22,253 nt of DNA from Bisporella sp. PMI_857 (lineage: Eukaryota; Ascomycota; Leotiomycetes; Helotiales; Helotiaceae): contig JAJSPD010000203.1 in the NCBI GenBank assembly GCA_021307315.1, positions 1 through 22,253 on the forward strand. The letters run 5' to 3'. The notes beneath the pieces were generated by a model. The model did not search any database. It was given only the letters and a program-made list of their open reading frames with translations, and was not told the DNA's origin. The position numbers were made by a program, and so were the translations under genes. The stretch's first letter is position 1. Each line of letters starts with the position of its first letter. Below, piece by piece: positions 1 through 9,906 of this stretch.

Positions 1-90
1 GACTATCCGAGGGAATGGTTGACAATTGAAGAACGTAGGAGCTTACAATTGAGCTTTAAAGCTCACAAGAATCCAGGGGCGGGGTTATGA
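1..90 (+). CDS. Possible 3' end of a protein-coding gene entering from the left edge (partial)
   Basis: Frame 1 is open from the first base to a TGA at 88-90 and gives about 29 residues that look like ordinary protein: it starts DYPREWLTIEERR and ends HKNPGAGL. An AATAAA lies 14 bases after the stop, at 104-109. The gene would be convergent with the gamma-tubulin complex gene that ends at 171. I do not recognise the family. A 90-base open stretch can occur by chance, so this is a tentative call resting on residue composition and the downstream poly(A)-like signal. Confidence 0.33.
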   Translation, partial: DYPREWLTIEERRSLQLSFKAHKNPGAGL

Positions 91-103
91 CTTGAATTAC
101 GTG

Positions 104-109
104 AATAAA
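104..109 (+). terminator. AATAAA poly(A)-type signal
   Basis: AATAAA lies 14 bases past the putative stop at 88-90 on the + strand. It would serve the gene entering from the left edge. Fungal poly(A) signals are loose, so this is only supporting evidence. Confidence 0.3.
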
Positions 110-170
110 AAATGCTACATATTCTTCGCATTTGGGTCTCCTTTCTATATCATGAGCTTTGCACTACAAG

Positions 171-3106
171 CTATCTACGCGCTTGCGGCTCCCCGTAATA
201 ACTCGACATCTCCAACCTCCCTAAAAGATGTGCGATAGTATTCTCATCAGCTAAATTATCTCCATCAAACAGTCCATATTGTCCTACTTGACTACTGATC
301 TTCTTATCTCCATACCCCTTCTTCTCACTTAAGCCTCTACACACCGTGATAAAGACTCCAACCTTCTTCTTAAATTTTTCATATAACTCTTTACACTTCT
401 CCTCGAAGTCCGATTTGCCTACTTCCAGAGACGCACGTTCCCTAGAAATCTTCGAAAACTGAAGGATCAGGGTAAATATCTCCTCTAGCAGTTGCAGAAC
501 AGGCTTTTGGCGTTTCCGAAGGAAAAGTGCAAACATAATCCTATCTAGGACACGCTCATGGTAGTCTCGTAACTTGTCTAGACCTTCGTTCTGCCCAAGT
601 GTGAGGTTGTTGCTATTGCTAGATATACATTTTTCGATCTCGGCCAATTTGCGTTCAAAGATCCGCCATGTACATTCGATACCGGTGTCAAAGAAATAGC
701 TGGATAGAGTTGTAATGAAATGATGAGCTTCGATCCTGAATCGATTCCCAACAGCGCCAATGTTCTGCCAATGTGACGTACGATCTGTTGCGTCTTGGTA
801 AAGGGCCGAAACAACATAGAGCATTCGTAGAACTCTGAGCAATAGTTTGAAAAGCTGGTCATACTTAAATAGGATAATCGGCGTAATGACCGCCTCGAGT
901 GGTGGTGGCGGCTTGTAGGAGAGCCGTAAAAAGTCCAATGCTTCGATGGAATCTACGTTCATACACCTCTCTATCTCTTCTTGAGACATATCACGAACAG
1001 CAAAACTCAGATCACCTGGCAAGCTCTTCTCAAGATAGGTTCCCTTCTGAGCCTGAGCCAGCGGCTGATCTGAAGTATAGCTTTCGGTAAGTACACCCAT
1101 GAGGGCGAGCCGTAGCTCTGAGCTTGCGGGCGGCCAAGTATCCCGGCCTCCTAACCTAAGTCCCATTATGCCGCCTGAGCGAGCGACTCCTCTGTGCCTT
1201 TCTGCGCTCTCTAGATCCGGATCGAATAAGGCATGTGAAAGTCTGCTTGAAAACAAGCCATTCCCAAGAAGATGAAAGTTTCTTTGCAATGATAAGTGGC
1301 GATGAAGCCCATGGGATTGAAAGAACATTCGCATAGACATTCCATTGATAACTCGAGCTTGAGCTGCAATGAGCGGATTGAATGCAAGCAATGGCACTAG
1401 TGAGACTGGTGGTGAGAATAACGACTCACTCGAGGTAGGAACTTCGAGTTCGGAGGTAAGATGTTTTTGGAGTACTAAAGATAGCTGATCTGGAGCAGGA
1501 TCAAGGTACAAAGGTAGGTTTAATGCATCGATGGATGCTAATACATGGGCTTGCATGTCCTCTTCTGGTTTCCCAAAGAAGTCTAATGGAAAGGTGGACT
1601 CTTCTGTCGGGCGATTTAATGCATAGTCGTTGGCAGTGGATGGCTGTATTGAAAAGTCATGAATGGCATTTGTTAAGTCTTTCTCGTATTGTAATGCTTT
1701 CGCCTCCACAGACACGATATCCTGCCAGGAATACTTCCATTCAAATGATGGAGGGTTTGCAGAGGCGATAACTTCAGCCCGAGATAATGGATGCTCGGGA
1801 TGATGCGTACGGAGGAAACGAAGACTCTTTCCGACCTCGAATATGGTTCGAGCATCCTCAGGTGCTATGAACGAAGGCACCTTATCGTAATCTAGAGTGA
1901 AGTCTCTTTCTTGAAGCTCCATGCCTGCCTCATCGATCCACTCCCTATCAGCAACCTTCACAAAACTTTTACCCTCACCGTGCGTAGTCAATGGTAATCC
2001 TGCTTCGCGCTGTAGCCCTAGCCACTCGCCCAAGAACTCCAGCCATGGATGAGATACACGAGAGAGGACTTCAACAAGAACATCCCTTGTTAGGTCTGTC
2101 TTATGTTCTTGGAGCAAAATCTCTTCGAAGATGGTTGACAGCATTGATTCGTCGCTGCGAGTCTTCGACGTGCTCTTCACAATGCGGTTGAAGCATGTAA
2201 GTATGGCATGAGCCGGCTTGAACAAGACTTGTAGTTGTAGTATACTTTTGCACTTTGACGCAGCCTCGCTAAGAGATGACTGTGTGGTTCTTAATAAGGT
2301 TGAAACTGCATCCGCAAGAGCGATTTGACCAGGCGACCTTCTTTTTGAGTAGGCCTTATCGACGAAAGCTTGTAGGCCTTTGGTGAGATTCCCGCAATCC
2401 AGAAAGAGAGCCAACATACTGTTCAATGCCTCTGAAGTGTATCCTGAGATCCTCATTTCCGCAAGAGCTGGTTTGAAGGCATGTTTTCCCTCATCCCATG
2501 CAAACAGGACGGAGTTTCTGCCTAGAGCTAGAGCAAGAAGAGAGGTAGCATAGACTCTAGCATTCACGACCTTGTGTCCTGTGTTGTTGACCTGTAGATA
2601 GTCACGAGTCGCTTCTACCGCTGCATCAAAGATTGCTGGTCCTGCTTCCGTGATGTACGGGCTGTGCAGATTCTTGGCTTTCTCATTGTCAAAGCTGTCC
2701 CAACTCTGATAGTCAGCAATCTTTAAAGGCAGGTCTTGCGGGAATAGCCAGATGTCGACATCATCCTCTTCCACTGGTTGTGGTATACTTGGCATAGACT
2801 TTAGCTCAGGGGAGATGTTAGGTACAGGTGTGACACCCTCGATCCCCAACGAGAAATCGGGGATCCGAAAGAATACATCTTGCTCCTTCGACTGCCCAAC
2901 CACATCTGGTAGTTTCTTATCAAGGTCTATCAAGTAATTAGCTACAAGTCATATGAGGACGTAGGTCAAGGCCCCATACCCTCAATCCTCAACTGGGAGA
3001 ACAATAACCCCGACGGCTGTTGAATATCCAACAGCCATTTCGAAGGTCTATAGAAATCTGGAATCGCGAAAACTAGCCCAGGATCATCATCTTCGAAGTC
3101 CATCAT
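171..3106 (-). CDS. Gamma-tubulin complex component, GCP5/GCP6 type (Spc97/Spc98 family)
   Basis: Two exons: 3106..2980 and 2926..171, with a 53-bp intron (donor GTATGG, branch-like GCTAATT, acceptor TAG). The joined frame codes for 960 residues. The long exon alone has no ATG at its 5' end (it opens with TTG), so the upstream exon is needed. That exon begins MMDFEDDDPG, and the splice restores the reading frame at an Asp. The family is recognised from the GCP N-terminal grip region (a PSFI-PEDARTIFEVGKSLRFL stretch near the middle), a GLRLGGRDTWPPASSELRL block about two-thirds along, and a helical C-terminal half with FALFLRKRQKP. These proteins build the gamma-tubulin ring complex that nucleates microtubules at the spindle pole body. 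GCP5/GCP6-type members are the larger, non-core subunits. I favour GCP6 but cannot separate it from GCP5 by eye. It shares a 169-bp divergent promoter with EAF7. Confidence 0.75.
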
Positions 3107-3275
3107 CCTTTCTTACACATGTCGTCGCGGTTTTTGATTTCAACGCGTTTCGATTAATGTACTGCGGGTACTCCCGGCGCTAGCGCTTTTGTAAACAAGG
3201 ATCCAGCACTTTATTCACCTTACCTCAACTTCAGCATCTCGATGCGCGCATCGCAACAATTCTTCGCCGAACAAA
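3107..3275. promoter_or_regulatory. Divergent promoter between the gamma-tubulin complex gene and EAF7
   Basis: This 169-bp spacer separates two divergent start codons. It holds an ACGCGT (MCB-type, 3143-3148), a 10-bp perfect palindrome GCGCTAGCGC (3177-3186) and GTAAACAA (forkhead-type, 3191-3198). The motifs are seen directly. Their function is inferred from yeast cell-cycle promoters. Confidence 0.5.
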
Positions 3276-4124
3276 ATGCCACCCCGCAAGAAAGCAAGAG
3301 GCAGTGCGCCTGCCGTAGCAGAAGAAGATCCCATGGATATCGATCCCCAAACCCCGGCCGCAGCAGCTCCCACAACCAAAAAACCCACATCTCCTCTTCC
3401 CTACAACATGCTCAAGGACCCTTGGACCGACGAGCAAGAAATCTCTTTATTCAAAGGCATTATGAAGTGGAAGCCTAATGGCATGCACAAGCACTTTCGC
3501 ATGATCGCGCTCTCTGAGTACTTGCGCAACCATGGCTACGATCCACGTCTCGAGCCACATACAAACGTTGATGGGATTTGGAAGAAATTAGGAACTATGT
3601 ATAACATGTCCATCATCGATGAGCGGGAGAATTCTTTTGAATATGACGAGGATTTGAAAGATAAATATGAGGAGTTTACGTTGCCAGAGGAATGGGCGCA
3701 TGAGATGTTTGTACGGGGGAAGCGGAGGGCGAGCGAGCCCGGCAGCGAGGATGAAGAGGAGGTAGGGAGTACGCAGGGTGAAGCTGTTGGGAGAAAGAGA
3801 AAGAGAGGCGATACGGTGACGAGGCGGCGAGCGAGCACAGTGGAGGATACAGATGAGGCGGGCACGCAGGAAGAGGAGGTTGTGGAGGAGTTGGAGAGCT
3901 TGCCCGTGAAGCCGCGGCGGACAAGAGGCCGGGCGGCGACGGAGAGTGAGCGGAGCAGGCAGCATAGTAAGGATACGACGGTGGAAGAGGAGGCGGAGGA
4001 AGGTGATGAGGATGACGAAGATGTGGAGGAGGAAGAAGGCTCACCGAGCCCGAAGCAGACGAAGGGAAAGGGCAGGGCTAAGGTGGAACAGCCTACAGCG
4101 AGGAAGAGTAAACGGAAGAAATAG
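3276..4124 (+). CDS. EAF7: Eaf7-like subunit of the NuA4 histone acetyltransferase (CT20/MRGBP family)
   Basis: Single exon, 282 residues. A short basic start (MPPRKKARG) leads into a conserved CT20/Eaf7 domain at about residues 46-145. Landmarks are DPWTDEQEISLFKGIMKWKP, the MHKHFRMIALSEYLR helix, DGIWKKLGTMYNM, and FTLPEEWAHEMF at its end. Eaf7 works in NuA4 with Eaf3 and Eaf5 (MRGBP with MRG15 in animals), which acetylates H4/H2A in chromatin. From residue 150 onwards the protein is low-complexity, with alternating acidic runs and Lys/Arg clusters, and ends in KSKRKK, a likely nuclear localisation signal. This biased tail creates long open frames on the opposite strand that are not genes. 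The ATG at 3276 is the first in frame and directly precedes a normal Eaf7-style start. Confidence 0.9.
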   Translation: MPPRKKARGSAPAVAEEDPMDIDPQTPAAAAPTTKKPTSPLPYNMLKDPWTDEQEISLFKGIMKWKPNGMHKHFRMIALSEYLRNHGYDPRLEPHTNVDGIWKKLGTMYNMSIIDERENSFEYDEDLKDKYEEFTLPEEWAHEMFVRGKRRASEPGSEDEEEVGSTQGEAVGRKRKRGDTVTRRRASTVEDTDEAGTQEEEVVEELESLPVKPRRTRGRAATESERSRQHSKDTTVEEEAEEGDEDDEDVEEEEGSPSPKQTKGKGRAKVEQPTARKSKRKK

Positions 4125-5587
4125 GCGATGTTTTTAGATTTGCAAGGAGGCAGGTATGTATACTAATACATGTACGAGATGTAATCATGCCTATAAAGTG
4201 GCATCAATGGGAGATTCAAAATGCGCGGGAAACATTTCTAGCTTTGATACAGATTAGGACTTACTGTGCTTATATTGGAGATCTCCTAAAGTTTAAAGTT
4301 GGTATATAAACCCACTATCTATATATCCGGGCTGACAAGCTCAATGTGCGACTGCTTCTCACAATACATATCCACAAAACAGGACATGAAGTAGCAACTG
4401 GGCTCGATTCTGTCTCACTTTACAAACTTCATGAGAGTGCGGGCTATCCGAGGATCTACTATTAATAGAGGTATGCATTTTTCAGGAGAAGGTCCGTTGC
4501 ATAAAAAGATAGAGATGGTTAGCTGTAAAGTAGACAAGCCAATATCCGGGCTGTTTACCCCTTCTTTTCCTGCTCAGCCTCCTCCCCCATCTGGATTCCG
4601 TGTCTCCATTAACTATTGTTTCTATACATCAAATCGTTTCTTTATCAATTTATATGGATTGAAAGGACTGGAAATCATGTTCTGCATTTATCGGCCTGTA
4701 CAGACTCTGGTACTCTCTGAGAGTTAGAAAGATCGCAATACCACCCAGCTTACAAGATGAGTTCACTTGTATATTCTTCCGGGAAATACGGCTAGGTGGA
4801 TCTAAGTCTCATACTTGCAGGCTACTCGTTGCTTTACTAATGCCTGGAAGAGGCTTTAGTGATTCTAATAGCACAGTTACGTTAGTGATCAAGTCTTTTT
4901 GTTTCCTCCACCTCCTTCTCGTTCGTGCTGCGGACTTTATAGCATTTTCGCATCTAGGTAATGACTTTGACATCGTTCAAACATGAACATAAATATACCC
5001 TCTGTAAGTAGATATTATATAGAGGACTACTACTTAAAAAACAATGAATAGAATTCTTGGGAACAGTGGCCATATTCACAACTTATCCGAGCAGGAACCA
5101 GGCAATATGTGAACCAAATCATGTGTTTTATGGTACTGAACAGGTACGGCTTGATGAAAAATAGATATGTCATCTTGCTCCCACCATCGCCAAGTACTAC
5201 TCCAAGCCGCAGCAGACGGATAAGAACTAGATGAGACGAAGGAAGAAGGGTGAATTTAGGACTACCAGACAACCATTGTTGGTGCTCACGGTCAAATGGA
5301 TGCAAATCGTCGTTTTAACATCACATGCAATCCAGGCAAGCCAATGGAAGGCTTATGCGAAGTCCTAGGGGTGGCACGCGTCCATGAAATAAATGATAGA
5401 TGTGCGCCAATTGATGTACCACTCAGTGGTGCCGAATTCTTATATCTGATGATGGTGATGATGAATGTGAAAAGGAGGGAAGGATGGGTCTTGCATGTCA
5501 CTTGATTCATGACACGTTGGAGGGAACACCAAAAGTTGTTATAAAACCTTAACTGATATCGGTAAACCAGCGGATTGTTCTCCCGTG

Positions 5588-5608
5588 CCTCGGCAAACAG
5601 ATCCTCGG
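5588..5608 (+). promoter_or_regulatory. Tandem CCTCGG sites (FarA/FarB-type fatty-acid response element)
   Basis: CCTCGG occurs at 5588-5593 and again at 5603-5608, in the same orientation and 15 bp apart. They lie 189 and 174 bases upstream of the carnitine acetyltransferase ATG. In Aspergillus nidulans, CCTCGG is the core bound by the Zn2Cys6 regulators FarA and FarB, which switch on fatty-acid use genes. The match to this gene's role supports the call. Binding here is inferred. Confidence 0.5.
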
Positions 5609-5634
5609 ATTTCCCTCAGCCTCCCTCGCTCTAC

Positions 5635-5639
5635 CCAAT
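5635..5639 (+). promoter_or_regulatory. CCAAT box
   Basis: CCAAT occurs 142 bases upstream of the carnitine acetyltransferase start and close behind the CCTCGG pair. It is a plausible HAP/CBC binding site. A pentamer like this is common by chance. Confidence 0.3.
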
Positions 5640-5776
5640 CATTATCCCATCTCACACTGACTTTGCAGTACCCTGATAAAAGTAAACCCGCGGCTCGTGA
5701 ATTAAATCTCGGCCTTAACTTAGGGCTGTTAAATTTCTCTCTTTTCTCTTCCGATTTCATCTTCACATCCTTGGGA

Positions 5777-7861
5777 ATGTTGAAAGTGCTGGCAAAGGGT
5801 CGCACGCAGCAGTCGGTGCTTAGAAGTAGCTTCCAGACCACGAAACTATCCAGAGTATGTTTTCCTGCCGGCTGCCACCATCCATGCATGCTAAAAATTA
5901 ACTAGAGCTTGGGAATGGCGCCGGCGAATGCCCGGAGCAGTAGTACTGTTCTACCAGCAGGTATGTGGTCGTGAGCTTGCGCCCCGCGTTGGCCAGTTTA
6001 TTGACGATTCTACAGGCTACAAAGAGGACAACTCGAAAGGGCCTATGCTCCGGTTTGAGGAATCTCTCCCAAAACTCCCAGTCCCAACTCTAGAAGAGAC
6101 AGCCTCGCGTTACCTCAAAACTCTCCGCCCTTTGCTCTCTGAAACCGAACTAGAGAAGTCTACAAAGGCAGTCCAAGAGTTCATAAAACCAGGAGGGATT
6201 GGCAGCAAGCTCCAAGAGAAACTTCTTGCGCGACGCGAAGATCCCAAACACAAGAACTGGATATATGACTGGTGGAACGACGCTGCATACCTGACTTATC
6301 GCGATCCTGTTGTGCCTTATGTTAGTTATTTCTACAGCTACAGAGATGACCGAAGGCGACGAGATCCTGCAAAGCGCGCTGCGGCCATAAGCACAGCTGT
6401 CTTGGAGTTCAGAAAACAGGTTGTGGAAGGCACACTAGAGCCCGAGTATATGAAAAAGCTCCCGATTTCTATGGACAGCTATAAGTACATGTTCAATTGC
6501 TCGCGGGTTCCAGCTAAGCCTGCTGACTACCCTATCAACTTTCCTCCCTCTGAGAATAAGCACATTGTAGTCATTCGCAAAAACCAAATCTTCAAGGTTC
6601 TGCATGAACTTGATGGCAAACAACTAAATACTTCGGAGCTGGAGGCACAATTCAAGAAGATCTATCAAAAAGCAGAGAGAGTGCCGGCAGTCGGAATTCT
6701 CACCAGTGAAAACCGTGATGTATGGACAGATGCGCGCGATGTGCTACTAAAGGCGCACTCTTCGAATGCGAAAGCGATAGAGACCATCGATTCCGCTTCA
6801 TTCGTCGTCTGCTTAGACGACGCGTCTCCCGTTACATTAGAAGAGCGAGCACACCAGTACTGGCATGGAGACGGTGCAAATCGCTGGTTCGACAAGCCCC
6901 TCCAATTTATCATCAATGACAACGGAACTGCTGGGTTTATGGGAGAGCACTCCATGATGGACGGCACGCCTACACACCGCCTAAGCGACTATGTTAACGA
7001 CGTAATTTTCAACAGCAAGCTCGACTTCTCTGACCCATCAGTCCGCTCGAGCCTGCCCGAACCAACCGTCGTCAAATTCCACGTCAACAAGGAAGTTCAA
7101 GCGGAGATCGAGCGTGCGGCAAAAGACTTCACTGAAGTTATTGGTGCCCATGAACTTCGTGTTCAAGCTTACCAAGGTTATGGTAAAGGTCTAATCAAGA
7201 AGTTTAAGTGCTCACCAGATGCATATGTCCAAATGATTATCCAGCTAGCATACTTCAAGATGTACGGTATCAACCGTCCAACCTATGAATCAGCCGCTAC
7301 CCGTCGCTTCCAACAAGGTCGAACTGAGACCTGCCGATCAGTATCTGACGAATCTGTTGCGTTCTGTAAAGCAATCTCGGATCCTTCCGTATCGCCAGAG
7401 AAAAGTGCTGAGCTCTTCCACAAAGCCGTCAAAGCCCATGTTGAATATATCTCCGCAGCTTCAGACGGGAAGGGCGTCGATCGCCATCTCTTCGGTCTTA
7501 AGAAACTGCTTGGACCTGATGAGGAACTTCCAGAGATCTACAAGGATGCAGCCTATGCATACTCAAGCACTTGGCGGATATCCAGCTCGCAGCTAAGCTC
7601 GGAGTACTTCAATGGATACGGGTGGAGTCAAGTTGTCGATGACGGATGGGGAATTGCTTATATGATTAACGAGAACAGGTAAGTCCTTGCTAATACTCTT
7701 CGTTGCCGGAAAATTTTTTACTGACATTCCCAAGCATCCAATTCAACGTTGTATCGAAAGGCCTTGGAAGCGAGAGAATGAGTTTCTATCTCAACGAAGC
7801 GGCAGGTGATATCAGGGATCTCCTGCTTCCAACACTAGAGGCACCAAAAGCCAAGCTGTAG
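5777..7861 (+). CDS. CAT2: Carnitine O-acetyltransferase, mitochondrial and peroxisomal (CAT2/AcuJ type)
   Basis: Four exons: 5777-5854, 5906-5960, 6016-7678, 7735-7861; introns are 51, 55 and 56 bp (donors GTATGT, GTATGT, GTAAGT). The product has 640 residues. Exon 1 codes 26 residues, MLKVLAKGRTQQ to TTKLSR, rich in K/R/S/T and with no acids, as in a mitochondrial presequence. Exon 2 carries a second in-frame ATG (5915; MAPANARSS), whose product would lack most of that presequence. The C-terminus is AKL, a peroxisomal PTS1. The choline/carnitine acyltransferase domain fills the rest: catalytic His356 in GEHSMMDG, YGKGLIKKFK, TRRFQQGRTET, and the SSSQ-type motif near the end. The enzyme moves acetyl groups between CoA and carnitine so that peroxisomal acetyl-CoA can enter mitochondria during growth on fatty acids or acetate. 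An ATG at 5928 opens a longer uninterrupted frame but would translate intron 2. Confidence 0.93.
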
Positions 7862-8111
7862 ATTTATGGGACTAGAAATCGGGCACCAGCACTTGTATAT
7901 AGTATATTTTGGGCGAAGACCAGTTTAGATCTCTTTGGAATGAATACTTCATCCTCCATACTCCCTATTACCTGCTTTCGTCTTGGGCATATAAACTTTC
8001 CACGTAATTCTGATCCACAAGAAAATTTTGTATTCAGGGAGTCTATGTTAATACACTTCCCGCCACATATAATACATTCTTCATCCCCTAGACGCTTTAC
8101 TATCATACAAT
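7862..8111. other. Convergent 3' spacer between CAT2 and uS4m
   Basis: 250 AT-rich bases between two stop codons on opposite strands. It should contain both 3' UTRs. I see no coding signal and no clear poly(A) hexamer. Confidence 0.5.
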
Positions 8112-9575
8112 TTACTTCCTCCTCAAATACCACGCAAAAGCCAATTGCTGGGTCTCCGCATCAAATGGTGTCGGCACCTCCGCCAGCCACGGCCTAGCAA
8201 CCGGATGCCTCAAGTAAACCGCACTGCAGATATTATGATTAACCTCGAGATACCGCGGAATGAACGCGAAAGGACTCATATACGGCCGTGGACGCCAAGG
8301 AGTGGCATACGGCTTGCTCGAGTCCTTAGGGTTATCCTGGATGCGAAGCACGGCGTCTAACAGCGCCTTCTGATGCTCCTCCGACGCCGCGGCCTCCTGC
8401 CTGGCAATCTCGTTGGCAGTGGTTTTGGCAGAAGCGACGGGCTCGGATTTCTTGATGTCGAGGATGGTGTTGTATCGGGAGAGGAGAGAGGCGATCTCTG
8501 CATCGAGCTCGGCTTCCGACTTACGGTTGATGCGGCTACGTACTTGACGGACATCCTTGATATAGGCGCGTAGCTCGATCTTCTTCTTCGCTCCCAGTTT
8601 CCGCAGACCTTTTTCAAACTGGCCGACTGCCTTTGCGAGCATATTCTCAAGGGTTCGTTGTCTCTCCTTTCGGAAGACCTCCATGTTCGTGGAGAATTTG
8701 GCACTGGATTCAACGGGTTTTGCTGGCGCAGTCACTGTTACGTCTTCTAAACCTAACCCTTCCTCTTCTTCTGCGTTTTGGAGCTCCACGCTCGGCCTGT
8801 AATAATCCTTCAATGCCGGCTTTAGTGGTGCAAGCCGGAGACTCTTGTTGTATCGGCTTCGTGCCCGACGAAGTTTCTTTCCTTTTTCAATCTGCGCTTG
8901 TTCTTTGGGGGCACCGGTAGCGAACAAAGCACTATCGGGTTCAACCTGGAACATGTCTCCGGGGTTTAGCAGATATCCGGCATACGGCATCTAGACATAC
9001 GTTAGCGTTTCCGAAAATATGAATCCTGGACACATCATACCACTTGTCCATTGACTTTGACTTTTCCGTGTATACAAAATTGTCTCGCTTGTCTTGCACT
9101 GCTCGCGAATAGTGATCTCCAGACAGCCATATCCAACCGTCTCTCAATTGGTGCATAAGTCATATGTAAATAGGGAATCTTCCATCGCCCTCTGGCTAGG
9201 TGTGAATTTCCATCCATTTCCTTTTCTTGTCCAGATCCTCTTCCTGTCGCTTGTTCTGATCCATCATTCTCCGCTAGGTATTTGTGATCCATCGGAACAA
9301 CCGCCTGCATTCGTGGCCTGAACATGCGCTGCCATTGACCTTCTCGTATATGCTCTCCATGATAAGCTCTAGAGGCAGATTTCGCATACCATTTCTGCTG
9401 GTAGAATGTTTTGTGTGTGGTGTTCAGCGGAATGAGTCTGCTTAGGTTGTAGAGATTGTATTTGTTCCACGTCGCACGTACTTTCTGCGCGGGCCCATTA
9501 GCTATCCGGCTTCTTTGATGAAATTGAGATGATACATACGACCTTTTTGAGGCCATGGAACCTCTTTCGCGTCAT
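8112..9575 (-). CDS. NAM9: Mitochondrial small-subunit ribosomal protein uS4m (Nam9)
   Basis: Three exons on the minus strand: 9575..9540, 9484..9041, 8990..8112; introns are 55 bp (GTATGT...GCGCAG, branch GCTAAT) and 50 bp (GTATGA...CTAG, branch GCTAAC). The product has 452 residues. The N-terminus MTRKRFHGLKKV then KVRATWNKYNLYNL is the conserved Nam9 opening, which is why I start at 9575. An ATG at 9556 gives an unbroken frame but reads through the first intron and loses the RFHGLK motif. The S4 RNA-binding domain lies at about 124-180: ERRLDMAVWRSLFASS, RQARQFCIHGKVKVNGQV, then across intron 2 YLLNPGDMFQVEP. The rest is a long Lys/Glu-rich and C-terminal extension typical of fungal uS4m. 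It binds 15S rRNA in mitoribosome assembly. It converges with CAT2 and diverges from the La gene. Confidence 0.88.
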
Positions 9576-9906
9576 GGCTGAAGGGATTGACGATTATCAC
9601 TATAGTGCTCGCCCTTCTCATTCACATCTCGGTCGATGGGCGTGAATATAAAAGTGGAGCACGCGGAAGCTAGCGGGCGAAATTTCTGGCGACTGTAAAA
9701 CCCCACCAGAGCTGCGAGGTTATGTCCCTCGTCTTTTTCAACCCACCAACGGAACAGACTTTCACAACCACAGACAGCTAGCAATACAACGTGAGGACAC
9801 ATTTTCAATTAACTCTGTTGTTGTTTTTAATTGATGCGCCTTTGAATCAACATTCGCGACTTTGTAATTGCCGTAGCCTTAACACTGACTCATATTCAAG
9901 TGCAAG
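9576..9906. promoter_or_regulatory. Divergent promoter between uS4m and the La gene
   Basis: 331 bases between divergent ATGs. It contains CT-rich tracts and a possible 5' UTR intron for the La gene: GTGAGG at 9791, a CTGAC branch-like site near 9888, and an AAG acceptor just before the ATG. The possible intron is inferred from motifs only. Confidence 0.35.

Larger units (their letters stand above)
4125..5776. other. Gene-free spacer, including the promoter and 5' UTR of the carnitine acetyltransferase
   Basis: About 1.65 kb without a convincing gene. Short open frames near 4431-4727, 5030-5305 and 5296-5505 have no recognisable domain, no splice partners and unnatural composition. I found no tRNA B-box or 5S-like sequence. 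The last 200 bases hold plausible promoter elements: two CCTCGG sites and a CCAAT box, listed separately. They are followed by a pyrimidine-rich 5' UTR before the ATG at 5777. Another CCGAGG (the same motif on the other strand) occurs at 4448-4453. Confidence 0.6.

Noticed and set aside
3536..4044. Long open frames on the minus strand opposite EAF7
   Set aside because: They arise because the acidic and basic low-complexity tail of EAF7 is purine-rich and lacks reverse-strand stops. Their translations are Ser/Pro/Leu-biased with no domain.
4431..4727. 98-codon open frame in the large spacer
   Set aside because: No recognisable domain, no splice partners, and composition like translated non-coding DNA.
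5539..5889. 116-codon open frame on the minus strand before CAT2
   Set aside because: It overlaps the CAT2 promoter, 5' UTR and presequence exon on the other strand and resembles no known protein.
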